A DNA stretch of 21,779 nt from assembly GCA_049653005.1 (NCBI GenBank), contig JBASFL010000084.1, positions 1 to 21,779 of the forward strand. The letters are read 5' to 3'. Source of the DNA: UBA2334 sp049653005. Its GTDB lineage: Bacteria; Pseudomonadota; Gammaproteobacteria; Burkholderiales; Burkholderiaceae_C. Of this stretch, positions 12,394-18,394 are shown piece by piece. The first letter of the stretch is position 1; each line of letters begins with the position of its first letter. The notes beneath the pieces are model-generated. The model ran no database searches. It had not been told where the DNA came from and saw only the letters and a program-made list of their open reading frames with translations. The position numbers and the translations under genes were made by a program.

Positions 12394-13392
12394 GTGAATG
12401 CCATGCCCCTGAACCGCCGCCAACTTCTCACCGCAGGTGCCGCCGGCGCCGCCACCGGGCTGCTGCCCTCGGCTTGGGCGCAAGCCGCCTGGCCCACCAA
12501 GCCGCTGCGTCTGGTGGTGCCCTTTGCCCCGGGTGGCAGCTCGGAAATCGTGGCGCGTGCCGTGGCCAGTGAAATGGCCAAAACCATAGGCCAGAACGTG
12601 TTTGTCGAGAACAAACCCGGTGCGGCGGGCAACATTGCCATGCAGGAAGTGGCCAACAGCACCGACGGGCACACCCTCATCCTGGGCCACATTGGCACGC
12701 TGGCGGTGAACCCGTTCATCTTCCCCAAGTTGCCGTACGACGTGGAGCGCGACTTTGTGCCCATCACGCTGGTCTCGAAAGTGCCCAGCCTGTACGTGGT
12801 GCACCCAGACCTGCCGGTGAAAAACCTGAAGGAGTTTGTGGCCTATGTGAAAACCAAGCCCGGTCAGCTGAACTACGGTTCGGCCGGCAACGGCAGCGCG
12901 GGCCACCTGGCGTTCGAGTACCTCAAAATGGTGAGCGAAACCTTCATGCTGCACGTGCCCTACCGGGGCACCGGCCCCATGCTGACCGACCTGATGGCGG
13001 GCCGTTTGCAAGCCGCCTCGGTGGGCGCGCCCGCGCTGCTGGCGTTCATCAAGGCCGGCCGCTTGCGCTGCATTGCCACCGGCACGGCGCAGCGCCTGCC
13101 TCAGCTGCCCGATGTGCCCACCGTGGCCGAGCAGGGCTACAAAGGCTTTGAGATGACGCAGTGGTATGGCCTGATGGCCCCGAAAAAATGGCCTGCCTCG
13201 CAACTGGAAAAGTTGGAAGCTGAAAGCATCAAGGCCGCGCGCGGCTCGGTGGTGGCCGAAAAGCTGGCGCACGAAACCGCCCTGGCCGTGGGCAACACGG
13301 GCAAAGAGTTCGACGCGTTCATCAAGGCCGAGCAGGTGCGCTGGAAAAAAGTGATCGACCGCGCGCAAATCAAACCCGAGGGTCTTGGCTGA
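12394..13392 (+). CDS. Bug-family tripartite tricarboxylate transporter substrate-binding protein
   Basis: A 332-residue periplasmic receptor. The N-terminus LNRRQLLTAGAAGAATGLLPSAWAQA looks like a Tat or Sec signal with a cleavage site after AWA or AQA. The mature part starts WPTKPLRLVVPFAPGGSSEIVAR, followed by VENKPGAAGNIA, YDVERDFVPITLV, YGSAGNGSAGHLAFEYLK, VPYRGTGPMLTDLMAGR and DVPTVAEQGYKGFE, all classical Bug landmarks. The GTG at 12394 has GGAG 7 nt upstream; the ATG at 12403 is too far from it. It is divergent from tctDEC, and the candidate TctD site lies between. The ligand is probably a carboxylate but cannot be named. It is clearly a different Bug subtype from TctC. No permease genes follow. 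Confidence 0.88.
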   Translation: MNAMPLNRRQLLTAGAAGAATGLLPSAWAQAAWPTKPLRLVVPFAPGGSSEIVARAVASEMAKTIGQNVFVENKPGAAGNIAMQEVANSTDGHTLILGHIGTLAVNPFIFPKLPYDVERDFVPITLVSKVPSLYVVHPDLPVKNLKEFVAYVKTKPGQLNYGSAGNGSAGHLAFEYLKMVSETFMLHVPYRGTGPMLTDLMAGRLQAASVGAPALLAFIKAGRLRCIATGTAQRLPQLPDVPTVAEQGYKGFEMTQWYGLMAPKKWPASQLEKLEAESIKAARGSVVAEKLAHETALAVGNTGKEFDAFIKAEQVRWKKVIDRAQIKPEGLG

Positions 13393-13418
13393 TCGCGGGT
13401 GGGGTGGGCGGCGTTCCG

Positions 13419-13440
13419 ACCGCAAAATGGCGGTTTGTTT
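13419..13440 (+). terminator. Possible terminator after the Bug receptor gene
   Basis: ACCGC, a 6-nt AAAATG loop and GCGGT form a 5-bp stem followed by the T-rich TTGTTT. Stem and tract are short, so this is a weak candidate. Confidence 0.4.
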
Positions 13441-13464
13441 CAACCCCCACACCAGGAGACACAC

Positions 13465-14160
13465 ATGGGCCGCATGATTTCGTTCCAACGCCCCGACGGG
13501 CAAACCGTGCAGGGCTATTTGGCCGAGGCCACCCACCCGGTGGGCGCGGTGGTGGTCATACAGGAATGGTGGGGGTTGAACCCCCAAATCAAAGGCGTGG
13601 CCGACCGTGCCGCGGCTGCGGGCTTCACCGCCCTGGTGCCCGACCTGTACCGGGGCAAGGCCACCGTGGAAGCCGAAGAGGCCCACCACTTGATGGACGG
13701 GCTGAACTTTGGTGACGCAGCAGGCCAGGACATTGCGGGCGCCGTTCAGCACCTGAAGGCCCAAAAGCTGGGCAGCGGCAAAGTCGGCGTCACTGGTTTT
13801 TGCATGGGTGGCGCTTTGACGCTGTTGGCTTCCACCCTGACGCCCGAGCTGGACGCGGCTGTGGTCTGGTACGGCATGCCCCCGCTGGAGTATGTGGACG
13901 CCTCCAAAATCAAAGCCCCGCTCATGGCGCACTGGGCCACGCAAGACCAGTTTTTTGCCATTGCCAACGTGGACGCCCTGGACGCCAAGCTGGCCGAGGC
14001 CGGTGTGCGCTACGAGCCCCACCGCTACCTGGCCCACCACGCTTTCGCCAACGAAACCGCGCAAGGCGCCACACGCCTGCCCGCCACGCAGTACGACGCG
14101 GCCTGGGCCCAGCTGGCGTGGGACCGCAGCATGCGGTTTTTCGGCCAGCACCTGGGCTGA
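13465..14160 (+). CDS. Dienelactone hydrolase family protein
   Basis: A 231-residue alpha/beta hydrolase. Dienelactone hydrolases open dienelactone to maleylacetate in chloroaromatic breakdown, but many family members have other or unknown substrates. The cysteine nucleophile is Cys113 in GFCMGG. Asp161 (ATQDQFF) and His192 (LAHHAFAN) complete the Cys-Asp-His triad. QEWWGLNPQIKGVADRAAAAGF and PDLYRGKA are typical family sequence. The ATG at 13465 has AGGAG 6 nt upstream. No catechol-pathway genes surround it, so a general esterase role is as likely as aromatic breakdown. There is no signal peptide. Confidence 0.9.
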   Translation: MGRMISFQRPDGQTVQGYLAEATHPVGAVVVIQEWWGLNPQIKGVADRAAAAGFTALVPDLYRGKATVEAEEAHHLMDGLNFGDAAGQDIAGAVQHLKAQKLGSGKVGVTGFCMGGALTLLASTLTPELDAAVVWYGMPPLEYVDASKIKAPLMAHWATQDQFFAIANVDALDAKLAEAGVRYEPHRYLAHHAFANETAQGATRLPATQYDAAWAQLAWDRSMRFFGQHLG

Positions 14161-14179
14161 CCCGCCTGCCCAGTGCTTG

Positions 14180-14473
14180 TCAGGCGGCGGGTGCTTCGCC
14201 TGCCGCCGCGTTTTTGGGCGTCAGCTCAAAGCTGGGGTGTTGCCCCGTCAACAGCAGAAACATGGCGAACACGGGGCCCTGCATGTTGCGGTCGTCGGTG
14301 GGGCTTTCCAGCGCCTGCCAAGTGCGCGACTGCAGGCCGCCCCGGCTGCCGGTTTGCAGTGAATAACCCATCAGCTCGGCCGCTTGCGCCTGGTTCAGTC
14401 CAGCGGCTTGGCGGGCGGCTTTCAGTTGCTCGCCGCTGGGCGAAGGCATGTCCAGTTGAATGGGGGCGCTCAT
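14180..14473 (-). CDS. Small helix-turn-helix (XRE-like) protein
   Basis: A 97-residue protein. Residues 14-40 (GEQLKAARQAAGLNQAQAAELMGYS) look like the start of a Cro/C1-type helix-turn-helix. The following segment, RTWQALESPTDDRNMQGPVFAMFLLLTGQHPSFEL, is not the usual XRE third helix but a pattern of small phage-like or stand-alone HTH proteins. It starts 3 nt after the yghU stop codon, so it is the second gene of that operon and may regulate it. The recognition helix carries an inserted, Gly/Ser-rich stretch (LQTGSRGGLQS), which makes DNA binding uncertain. Function unknown. Confidence 0.65.
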   Translation of the reverse strand: MSAPIQLDMPSPSGEQLKAARQAAGLNQAQAAELMGYSLQTGSRGGLQSRTWQALESPTDDRNMQGPVFAMFLLLTGQHPSFELTPKNAAAGEAPAA

Positions 14474-14476
14474 GGC

Positions 14477-15358
14477 TCAGGCCCCTTGCAGTTTGTCTTG
14501 CAGTTTGTCTTGGGTGTTGGTGTCAAAGTCGCTGACGTCGTGCCGCTCGTGCAATTGGTGCTCCAGCGGGCCGGTGGCGCGGTTGACCATGCGGCCGCGC
14601 TGCACGGCGGGGCGCTGCGCAATTTCGTCGGCCCAGCGGATGACGTGGGTGTATTCGTGCACCGACAAAAACTCGCCCGCTTCGTAGGTCAGCCCTTTGA
14701 CCGTGGCACCGTACCAGGGCCAGGTGGCGATGTCGGCAATGGAGTAGTCGTCACCGGCCAGGTAGCGGCTCTCGGCCAGGCGGCGGTTGAGCACGTCCAG
14801 CTGCCGTTTCACTTCCATGGCAAAGCGGTTGATGGGGTATTCCATTTTGCTGGGCGCATAGGCGTAAAAGTGGCCAAACCCGCCACCCAAATACGGCGCG
14901 CTGCCCATTTGCCAAAACAGCCAGTTCAGGCATTCGACCTTTTGCGGACCAGACGGCAGAAAGGCCCCGAACTTGTCGGCCAGGTACAGCAAGATGGCGC
15001 CGGATTCAAACACCCGCACCGGCTCTGGCCCGCTGCGGTCGACCAGCGCCGGGATTTTGGAGTTGGGGTTGACACCCACAAATCCGCTGCCGAACTGTTC
15101 GCCCTGGTGGATGCGGATCAGCCACGCGTCGTATTCCGCACCCGTGTGGCCCAGGGCCAGCAGCTCTTCCAGCATCACGCCCACCTTCACGCCGTTGGGC
15201 GTGGCCAGCGAGTACAGCTGCAGCGGGTGTTTGCCCACCGGCAGCTCTTTGTCGTGCGTGGCACCGGCAATGGGTCGGTTGATGTTGGCGAACTGGCCGC
15301 CGTTGGCCTGTTCCCAAGTCCAGACGCGGGGAGGGGTGTAGTCGGTGGGCTGTGTCAT
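14477..15358 (-). CDS. yghU: Glutathione S-transferase family disulfide-bond oxidoreductase YghU
   Basis: A 293-residue cytosolic Nu-class glutathione transferase. YghU reduces organic disulfides and peroxides using two glutathione molecules (family knowledge). Conserved sequence runs from FANINRPIAGATHDKELPVGKHPLQLYSLATPNGVKV through MLEELLALGHTGAEYDAWLIRI, SGFVGVNPNSKIPAL and FESGAILLYLADKFG. The Thr-Pro-Asn active-site turn is present. The C-terminal helical domain has RYLAGDDYSIADIATWPW. The last residues include a duplicated QDKL unit from a 12-bp tandem repeat. The ATG at 15358 lies 6 nt after a -10-like TACACT with no ribosome-binding site. The HTH gene follows after 3 nt. Confidence 0.92.
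   Translation of the reverse strand: MTQPTDYTPPRVWTWEQANGGQFANINRPIAGATHDKELPVGKHPLQLYSLATPNGVKVGVMLEELLALGHTGAEYDAWLIRIHQGEQFGSGFVGVNPNSKIPALVDRSGPEPVRVFESGAILLYLADKFGAFLPSGPQKVECLNWLFWQMGSAPYLGGGFGHFYAYAPSKMEYPINRFAMEVKRQLDVLNRRLAESRYLAGDDYSIADIATWPWYGATVKGLTYEAGEFLSVHEYTHVIRWADEIAQRPAVQRGRMVNRATGPLEHQLHERHDVSDFDTNTQDKLQDKLQGA
14486..14509. repeat. 12-bp tandem duplication in the yghU 3' end
   Basis: TTGCAGTTTGTC occurs twice back to back (14486-14497, 14498-14509), encoding a repeated Gln-Asp-Lys-Leu near the YghU C-terminus. It is in frame, so the protein is only lengthened by four residues. Confidence 0.85.
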
Positions 15359-15364
15359 GCGGCC

Positions 15365-15370
15365 AGTGTA
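15365..15370 (-). promoter_or_regulatory. -10-like TACACT, 6 nt before the yghU ATG
   Basis: On the minus strand TACACT ends 6 nt before the ATG at 15358, with no Shine-Dalgarno sequence and no clear -35. It is a weaker member of the possible leaderless group in this window. Confidence 0.3.
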
Positions 15371-15438
15371 TGCAAGGCTTTGGCCTGGTGCTGGTGGGGG
15401 TATCCCGGGGCAGTGGACAATACACGGCATGCTTTGTA

Positions 15439-15490
15439 AGTCAAAACGGGCCCCAGCGCTTTGCTGGCGTCATTCTTTGCTATGCCTGAT
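15439..15490. repeat. GCGCT-containing intergenic element, copy B
   Basis: On the minus strand this reads TAGCAAAG...AAGCGCTGGGGCCCGTTTTGACTT, which shares AAGCGCT-G and a T-run with copy A at 2466-2520 and resembles the same Comamonadaceae-type intergenic repeat. It contains a small hairpin (CCAGC, 5-nt loop, GCTGG at 15453-15467). It lies in the divergent gap between yghU and the rhodanese gene. Confidence 0.4.
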
Positions 15491-15510
15491 AACCCCACAA
15501 ACTCACCCCC

Positions 15511-15864
15511 ATGGACGCTGAACACTTCTTGAAAAACTACTGGCCCCTGCTGGCGCTGACCGCCTGGTTTGCTTACAAATGGTGGAACTCGCGGCGTGTG
15601 GTGGGCCTGTTGCCCGCGCTCAAAGCCAGGGGCGCGCTGCTGTTGGACGTGCGCTCGGCGGGTGAGTTTGCGGCTGGCAACGCACCCGGCACGGTCAACA
15701 TCCCGCTGGGTGAGCTGGGCAGCCGTTTGGCCGAAATTCCCCACCACGCCCCTGTGGTGGTGTGCTGCGCCAGCGGCACCCGCAGCGGCATGGCCAAGCT
15801 GCTGCTGAAGAAAAACGGCCACGCCGAGGTGCACAACGTGGGGGCGTGGACCAAGCTGCTGTGA
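15511..15864 (+). CDS. Membrane-anchored single-domain rhodanese
   Basis: A 117-residue protein with one N-terminal transmembrane segment (about residues 11-25, WPLLALTAWFAYKWW) and one rhodanese domain. LLLDVRSAGEFAAGNAPGTVNIPLGEL is the typical start of the fold. The active-site loop CASGTRSG carries Cys86, preceded by another Cys. Such proteins move sulfur from a persulfide donor to an acceptor; the partner here is unknown. The ATG at 15511 has no obvious ribosome-binding site. It is convergent with the dehydrogenase gene, with 9 nt between the stop codons. Confidence 0.87.
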   Translation: MDAEHFLKNYWPLLALTAWFAYKWWNSRRVVGLLPALKARGALLLDVRSAGEFAAGNAPGTVNIPLGELGSRLAEIPHHAPVVVCCASGTRSGMAKLLLKKNGHAEVHNVGAWTKLL

Positions 15865-15873
15865 ACCGGGGCG

Positions 15874-16779
15874 TCAGCCCGGGGTGCGTGGGGTTTGCAA
15901 CCACGCCAGCGCCTCTTCCACGGTGGGGTCTGCCACGGGCAGTGGGTGGGTGGCCAGTTGGTGGGCGGTGTCGCGAAACCGCTGGGCCACGCCGGGCAGC
16001 ACCCGCGAGGGCAGGCCTTGTGCGGCCATGGCTTGTTGGGCATCGGCCACCTCGTGGGCGCGGCGCTGGGCATGAACCACATGGGTGCGCACCAGCATGT
16101 CAATGAAGCTGCGCAGCGGGGTTTGGTCGATGTCGGCGAGTTGTGCGTAAAGGGGCTCGCGCAGGCCTTGTTTTTCAGCGCTGAGCAGCAGCTCCACGCA
16201 GAGGGCTTCCATGCCTTTGGTGAAGACGCTGCGCAGCAGCTTCAAGGCCATGGCGTCGCCCACTTGCCCGCCCTCAATGACCTGAACCCGCGCCCCCGCC
16301 TGCACCAGCACGGCTTTGAGTGCGTCGGCCCCCGGGCCCGCCGCCAGCAGCGGTGTGTGCACGCCGCCCAGGCTGATGGCGCCCATGATGGCCGTGTCCA
16401 CACAGCGCACGCCGTGGCTGGCCGCCTGGGCCGCTGCTTGGCGTTTCACCTCGGGGCTGGCGGTGCTGAGGTCGGCCAGCCCAGCACCGGGGGCCATGTG
16501 CGCCATGGCCTGCGTCGCCACCGCCAGCGACTGCGCGCCCGTCACGCAAGACAGCACCCAATCGGCCCCCGTCAGCCACGGCCCGGCTTGGGGGTGCAGC
16601 GGCAGGCCCCAGGCGGCGGCCAGTGCGGTGGCCGCCTCAGACGGGTGCGGTTCGCACAGCAAAAGCCCAAACCCCGCGTGGTGCAAGGCCTGGGCATAAC
16701 ACCGGCCCACTTCGCCCAAGCCGACGATGGCGATGCATGGGGTGGTGGTTTGGGGTGTGGTGGCAGTGGTGGTGTGCAT
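15874..16779 (-). CDS. NAD(P)-dependent dehydrogenase of the beta-hydroxyacid / 6-phosphogluconate type with DUF1932 C-terminus
   Basis: A 301-residue oxidoreductase. The Rossmann motif IAIVGLGEVGRCYAQAL is at about residues 16-32, after a Thr-rich tail. The middle has DLSTASPEVKRQAA and DTAIMGAISLGGVHTPLLAAGP, the position of the family's substrate-binding glycines. The catalytic lysine is probably Lys180 (MALKLLRSVFTKGMEAL). The C-terminal part with LVRTHVVHAQRRAHEVADAQQ resembles DUF1932. The substrate is not evident. It follows the LysR gene by 24 nt in the same direction, so the two are probably co-transcribed. They are divergent from the molybdenum-hydroxylase operon, which suggests a shared pathway. 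Confidence 0.8.
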   Translation of the reverse strand: MHTTTATTPQTTTPCIAIVGLGEVGRCYAQALHHAGFGLLLCEPHPSEAATALAAAWGLPLHPQAGPWLTGADWVLSCVTGAQSLAVATQAMAHMAPGAGLADLSTASPEVKRQAAAQAASHGVRCVDTAIMGAISLGGVHTPLLAAGPGADALKAVLVQAGARVQVIEGGQVGDAMALKLLRSVFTKGMEALCVELLLSAEKQGLREPLYAQLADIDQTPLRSFIDMLVRTHVVHAQRRAHEVADAQQAMAAQGLPSRVLPGVAQRFRDTAHQLATHPLPVADPTVEEALAWLQTPRTPG

Positions 16780-16803
16780 GGGGGGCTTTCAAAAACGCGG
16801 TGT

Positions 16804-17775
16804 TCAGCGGTGCAACGCGGCCGCTTTGCGGGCCGTGGCCTCGGCCACAGCCAGCTCTTTGGGCGACAACCAGTAGGGGGTGGGGTCGCTCAGGCGTTCC
16901 ACCACCGTGTCGATGAATTTGCGCACGCGGGTGGGCTGGGTGCGGTTGCCGTAATACACATACACCCCCATTTGGTCGGTGATGTGGGGGGTCAGCAGCG
17001 GCACCAGTTGGCCACTTCGAATGAACGGGGCCGCCAGCAGGCTGGAGAGTTGCCCCAACACCTGGCCACTCAGCACGGCCCGCAGCTCCAGATCGGCGTC
17101 GTTGGTGGCCAGGGTGGGGGCCAAATACCGGGACACCATTTGGCCGTCCACCCCCAAAAACCAGGGCAACACCTGGCCGGTGCCCGGGTGGCGGAACACG
17201 CTGCACCGGTGGGCGGGCAGTTCGTCCAGCGTTTGGGGTGCGCCGTGTTGCGCCAGGTAAGCCGGGGCCGCGCACACGATCAGTTGCAGGGGGAACAGCC
17301 GCCGGGCAATCAGCCCGTCCTGGGGCGGGGCGCCGATGCGAAACCCCACGTCCACCCGGTCTTGCACCCAGTTGCCGATGCTGTCGTCCAGCTGCACATC
17401 GGGCAACACACCGGGGTATTGCTGGCAGAAAGCCTCGATCACCGGCCAGATCACCGCCGCGAAGCTGGACTGCGGCCCCACGATGCGCAGCGGCCCCGCC
17501 ACCTCGTCGCGGGCCTGGCGCACGCCCTCCAGCGCGCGTTCCAGCGCACCCAGCGCGGGTTGTGTGGCCTCCAGCAGCTGGCGGCCTTCGTCGGTGAGGG
17601 CCAGGTTGCGGGTGGTGCGGTGCAGCAGGCGCACGCCCAGGTGCTGTTCCAGCTGGGCCAGGGCCTGGCTGGCGGCCTGCGGCGACACGCCCTGGGCCAC
17701 GGCCGCTTTGCGCAGGCTGCCCAGCTCCACGGCTTTGGCAAACGTGGCAATGGCGCGCAGTTCGTTGATGGGCAT
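16804..17775 (-). CDS. LysR-family transcriptional regulator
   Basis: A 323-residue regulator. The N-terminal winged helix (about residues 3-62) has AIATFAKAVELGSLRKAAVAQGVSPQAASQALAQLEQHLGVRLLHRTTRNLALTDEGRQLLE, the classical LysR HTH. A linker helix and an effector-binding domain follow, with GPLRIVGPQSSFAAVIWPVIEAF and DVGFRIG. It is divergent from the molybdenum-hydroxylase operon, and the gap holds a CTTGC-N7-GCAAG box, so it most likely controls both itself and that operon. A perfect TTGACA hexamer at 17803-17798 could be its -35 but lacks a clear -10. The effector is unknown; it may be the hydroxylase substrate or product. Confidence 0.93.
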   Translation of the reverse strand: MPINELRAIATFAKAVELGSLRKAAVAQGVSPQAASQALAQLEQHLGVRLLHRTTRNLALTDEGRQLLEATQPALGALERALEGVRQARDEVAGPLRIVGPQSSFAAVIWPVIEAFCQQYPGVLPDVQLDDSIGNWVQDRVDVGFRIGAPPQDGLIARRLFPLQLIVCAAPAYLAQHGAPQTLDELPAHRCSVFRHPGTGQVLPWFLGVDGQMVSRYLAPTLATNDADLELRAVLSGQVLGQLSSLLAAPFIRSGQLVPLLTPHITDQMGVYVYYGNRTQPTRVRKFIDTVVERLSDPTPYWLSPKELAVAEATARKAAALHR

Positions 17776-17809
17776 GGGTGTTTTGTGGGGATGTGAGTGT
17801 CAACTTTAA

Positions 17810-17826
17810 CTTGCCATTGGTGCAAG
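17810..17826. promoter_or_regulatory. LysR-type box CTTGC-N7-GCAAG
   Basis: A perfect 5-bp inverted repeat with a 7-bp spacer contains the T-N11-A signature (17812-17824) of LysR-family recognition sites. It lies between the divergent LysR gene and the hydroxylase operon, centred about 55 bp upstream of the start predicted from TAGAGT at 17861. Confidence 0.65.
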
Positions 17827-17860
17827 CGTTGGGTGGCTAGTTAAGTGACACGGGTGCCCC

Positions 17861-17866
17861 TAGAGT
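17861..17866 (+). promoter_or_regulatory. Possible -10 (TAGAGT) of the molybdenum-hydroxylase operon
   Basis: TAGAGT matches the -10 consensus at four positions, and no good -35 is present. This fits a LysR-activated promoter. It predicts an mRNA start near 17873. Confidence 0.35.
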
Positions 17867-17868
17867 CG

Positions 17869-17897
17869 CCGTTGGTTTTCCCATTCAATGCCAACGG
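17869..17897 (+). promoter_or_regulatory. Inverted repeat overlapping the ribosome-binding site of the [2Fe-2S] subunit gene
   Basis: CCGTTGG at 17869-17875 and CCAACGG at 17891-17897 are perfect inverted copies 15 nt apart. The right arm overlaps GGAG (17896-17899), the ribosome-binding site for the ATG at 17910. It may fold in the mRNA or be an operator at the transcription start. Confidence 0.55.
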
Positions 17898-17909
17898 AGT
17901 TTCCCCACC

Positions 17910-18383
17910 ATGAGCAGCTTGCATGTCAACGGGCGTGAACACACGCTGAGCGCCGACCCCGGTACCCCCATTCTGTGGGCCTTGCGCGATTCGCTGGGCC
18001 TGACCGGCACAAAGTTTGGCTGCGGTGCCGCCCTGTGCGGGGCCTGCACCGTGCACCTGGACGGCGAGGCCATTCGCTCCTGCGTCACGCCCGTGTCGGC
18101 GGCAGCGGGCAAAAAAGTCACCACGGTGGAGGCCATCACCGGCGGTGCTGACCGCGTGGGGGCCGCCGTGCACGCCGCGTGGGTGAAACACGATGTGGCG
18201 CAGTGCGGTTACTGCCAAAGCGGGCAAATCATGAGCGCCACCGCGTTTTTGAAGTCGTTGCCCAAGGGCAAACAGCCCAGCGCCGCCGAAATTGACGCCG
18301 CCATGGCCGGCAACATTTGCCGCTGTGGCACCTATGCCCGCATCCGCGCCGCGGTGGCCGATGCCGCCCGCGCCACCGCCTGA
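17910..18383 (+). CDS. [2Fe-2S] subunit of a molybdenum hydroxylase (isoquinoline 1-oxidoreductase alpha / aldehyde oxidoreductase type)
   Basis: A 157-residue electron-transfer subunit with two iron-sulfur clusters. The plant-type ferredoxin cluster uses Cys38, Cys43, Cys46 and Cys58 (CGAALCGACTV). The second, buried cluster uses Cys99, Cys102, Cys137 and Cys139 (CGYCQSGQ and CRCGTY). The length is typical of the family. The ATG at 17910 has GGAG 10 nt upstream. The next gene starts 11 nt after its stop, and the two products should form a heterodimer. It has no signal peptide of its own and would be exported with the Tat-dependent large subunit. Confidence 0.93.
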   Translation: MSSLHVNGREHTLSADPGTPILWALRDSLGLTGTKFGCGAALCGACTVHLDGEAIRSCVTPVSAAAGKKVTTVEAITGGADRVGAAVHAAWVKHDVAQCGYCQSGQIMSATAFLKSLPKGKQPSAAEIDAAMAGNICRCGTYARIRAAVADAARATA

Positions 18384-18394
18384 AGGAGCCCACC

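Noticed and set aside
15865..15895. Possible bidirectional terminator between the rhodanese and dehydrogenase genes
   Set aside because: The GC-rich CCGGGG and CCCGGGG segments are not proper inverted copies; only a 4-bp stem forms, with no T-run.
15895..17796. 633-codon open frame antisense to the dehydrogenase and LysR genes
   Set aside because: It spans two well-recognised genes in reverse, with no motif of its own.
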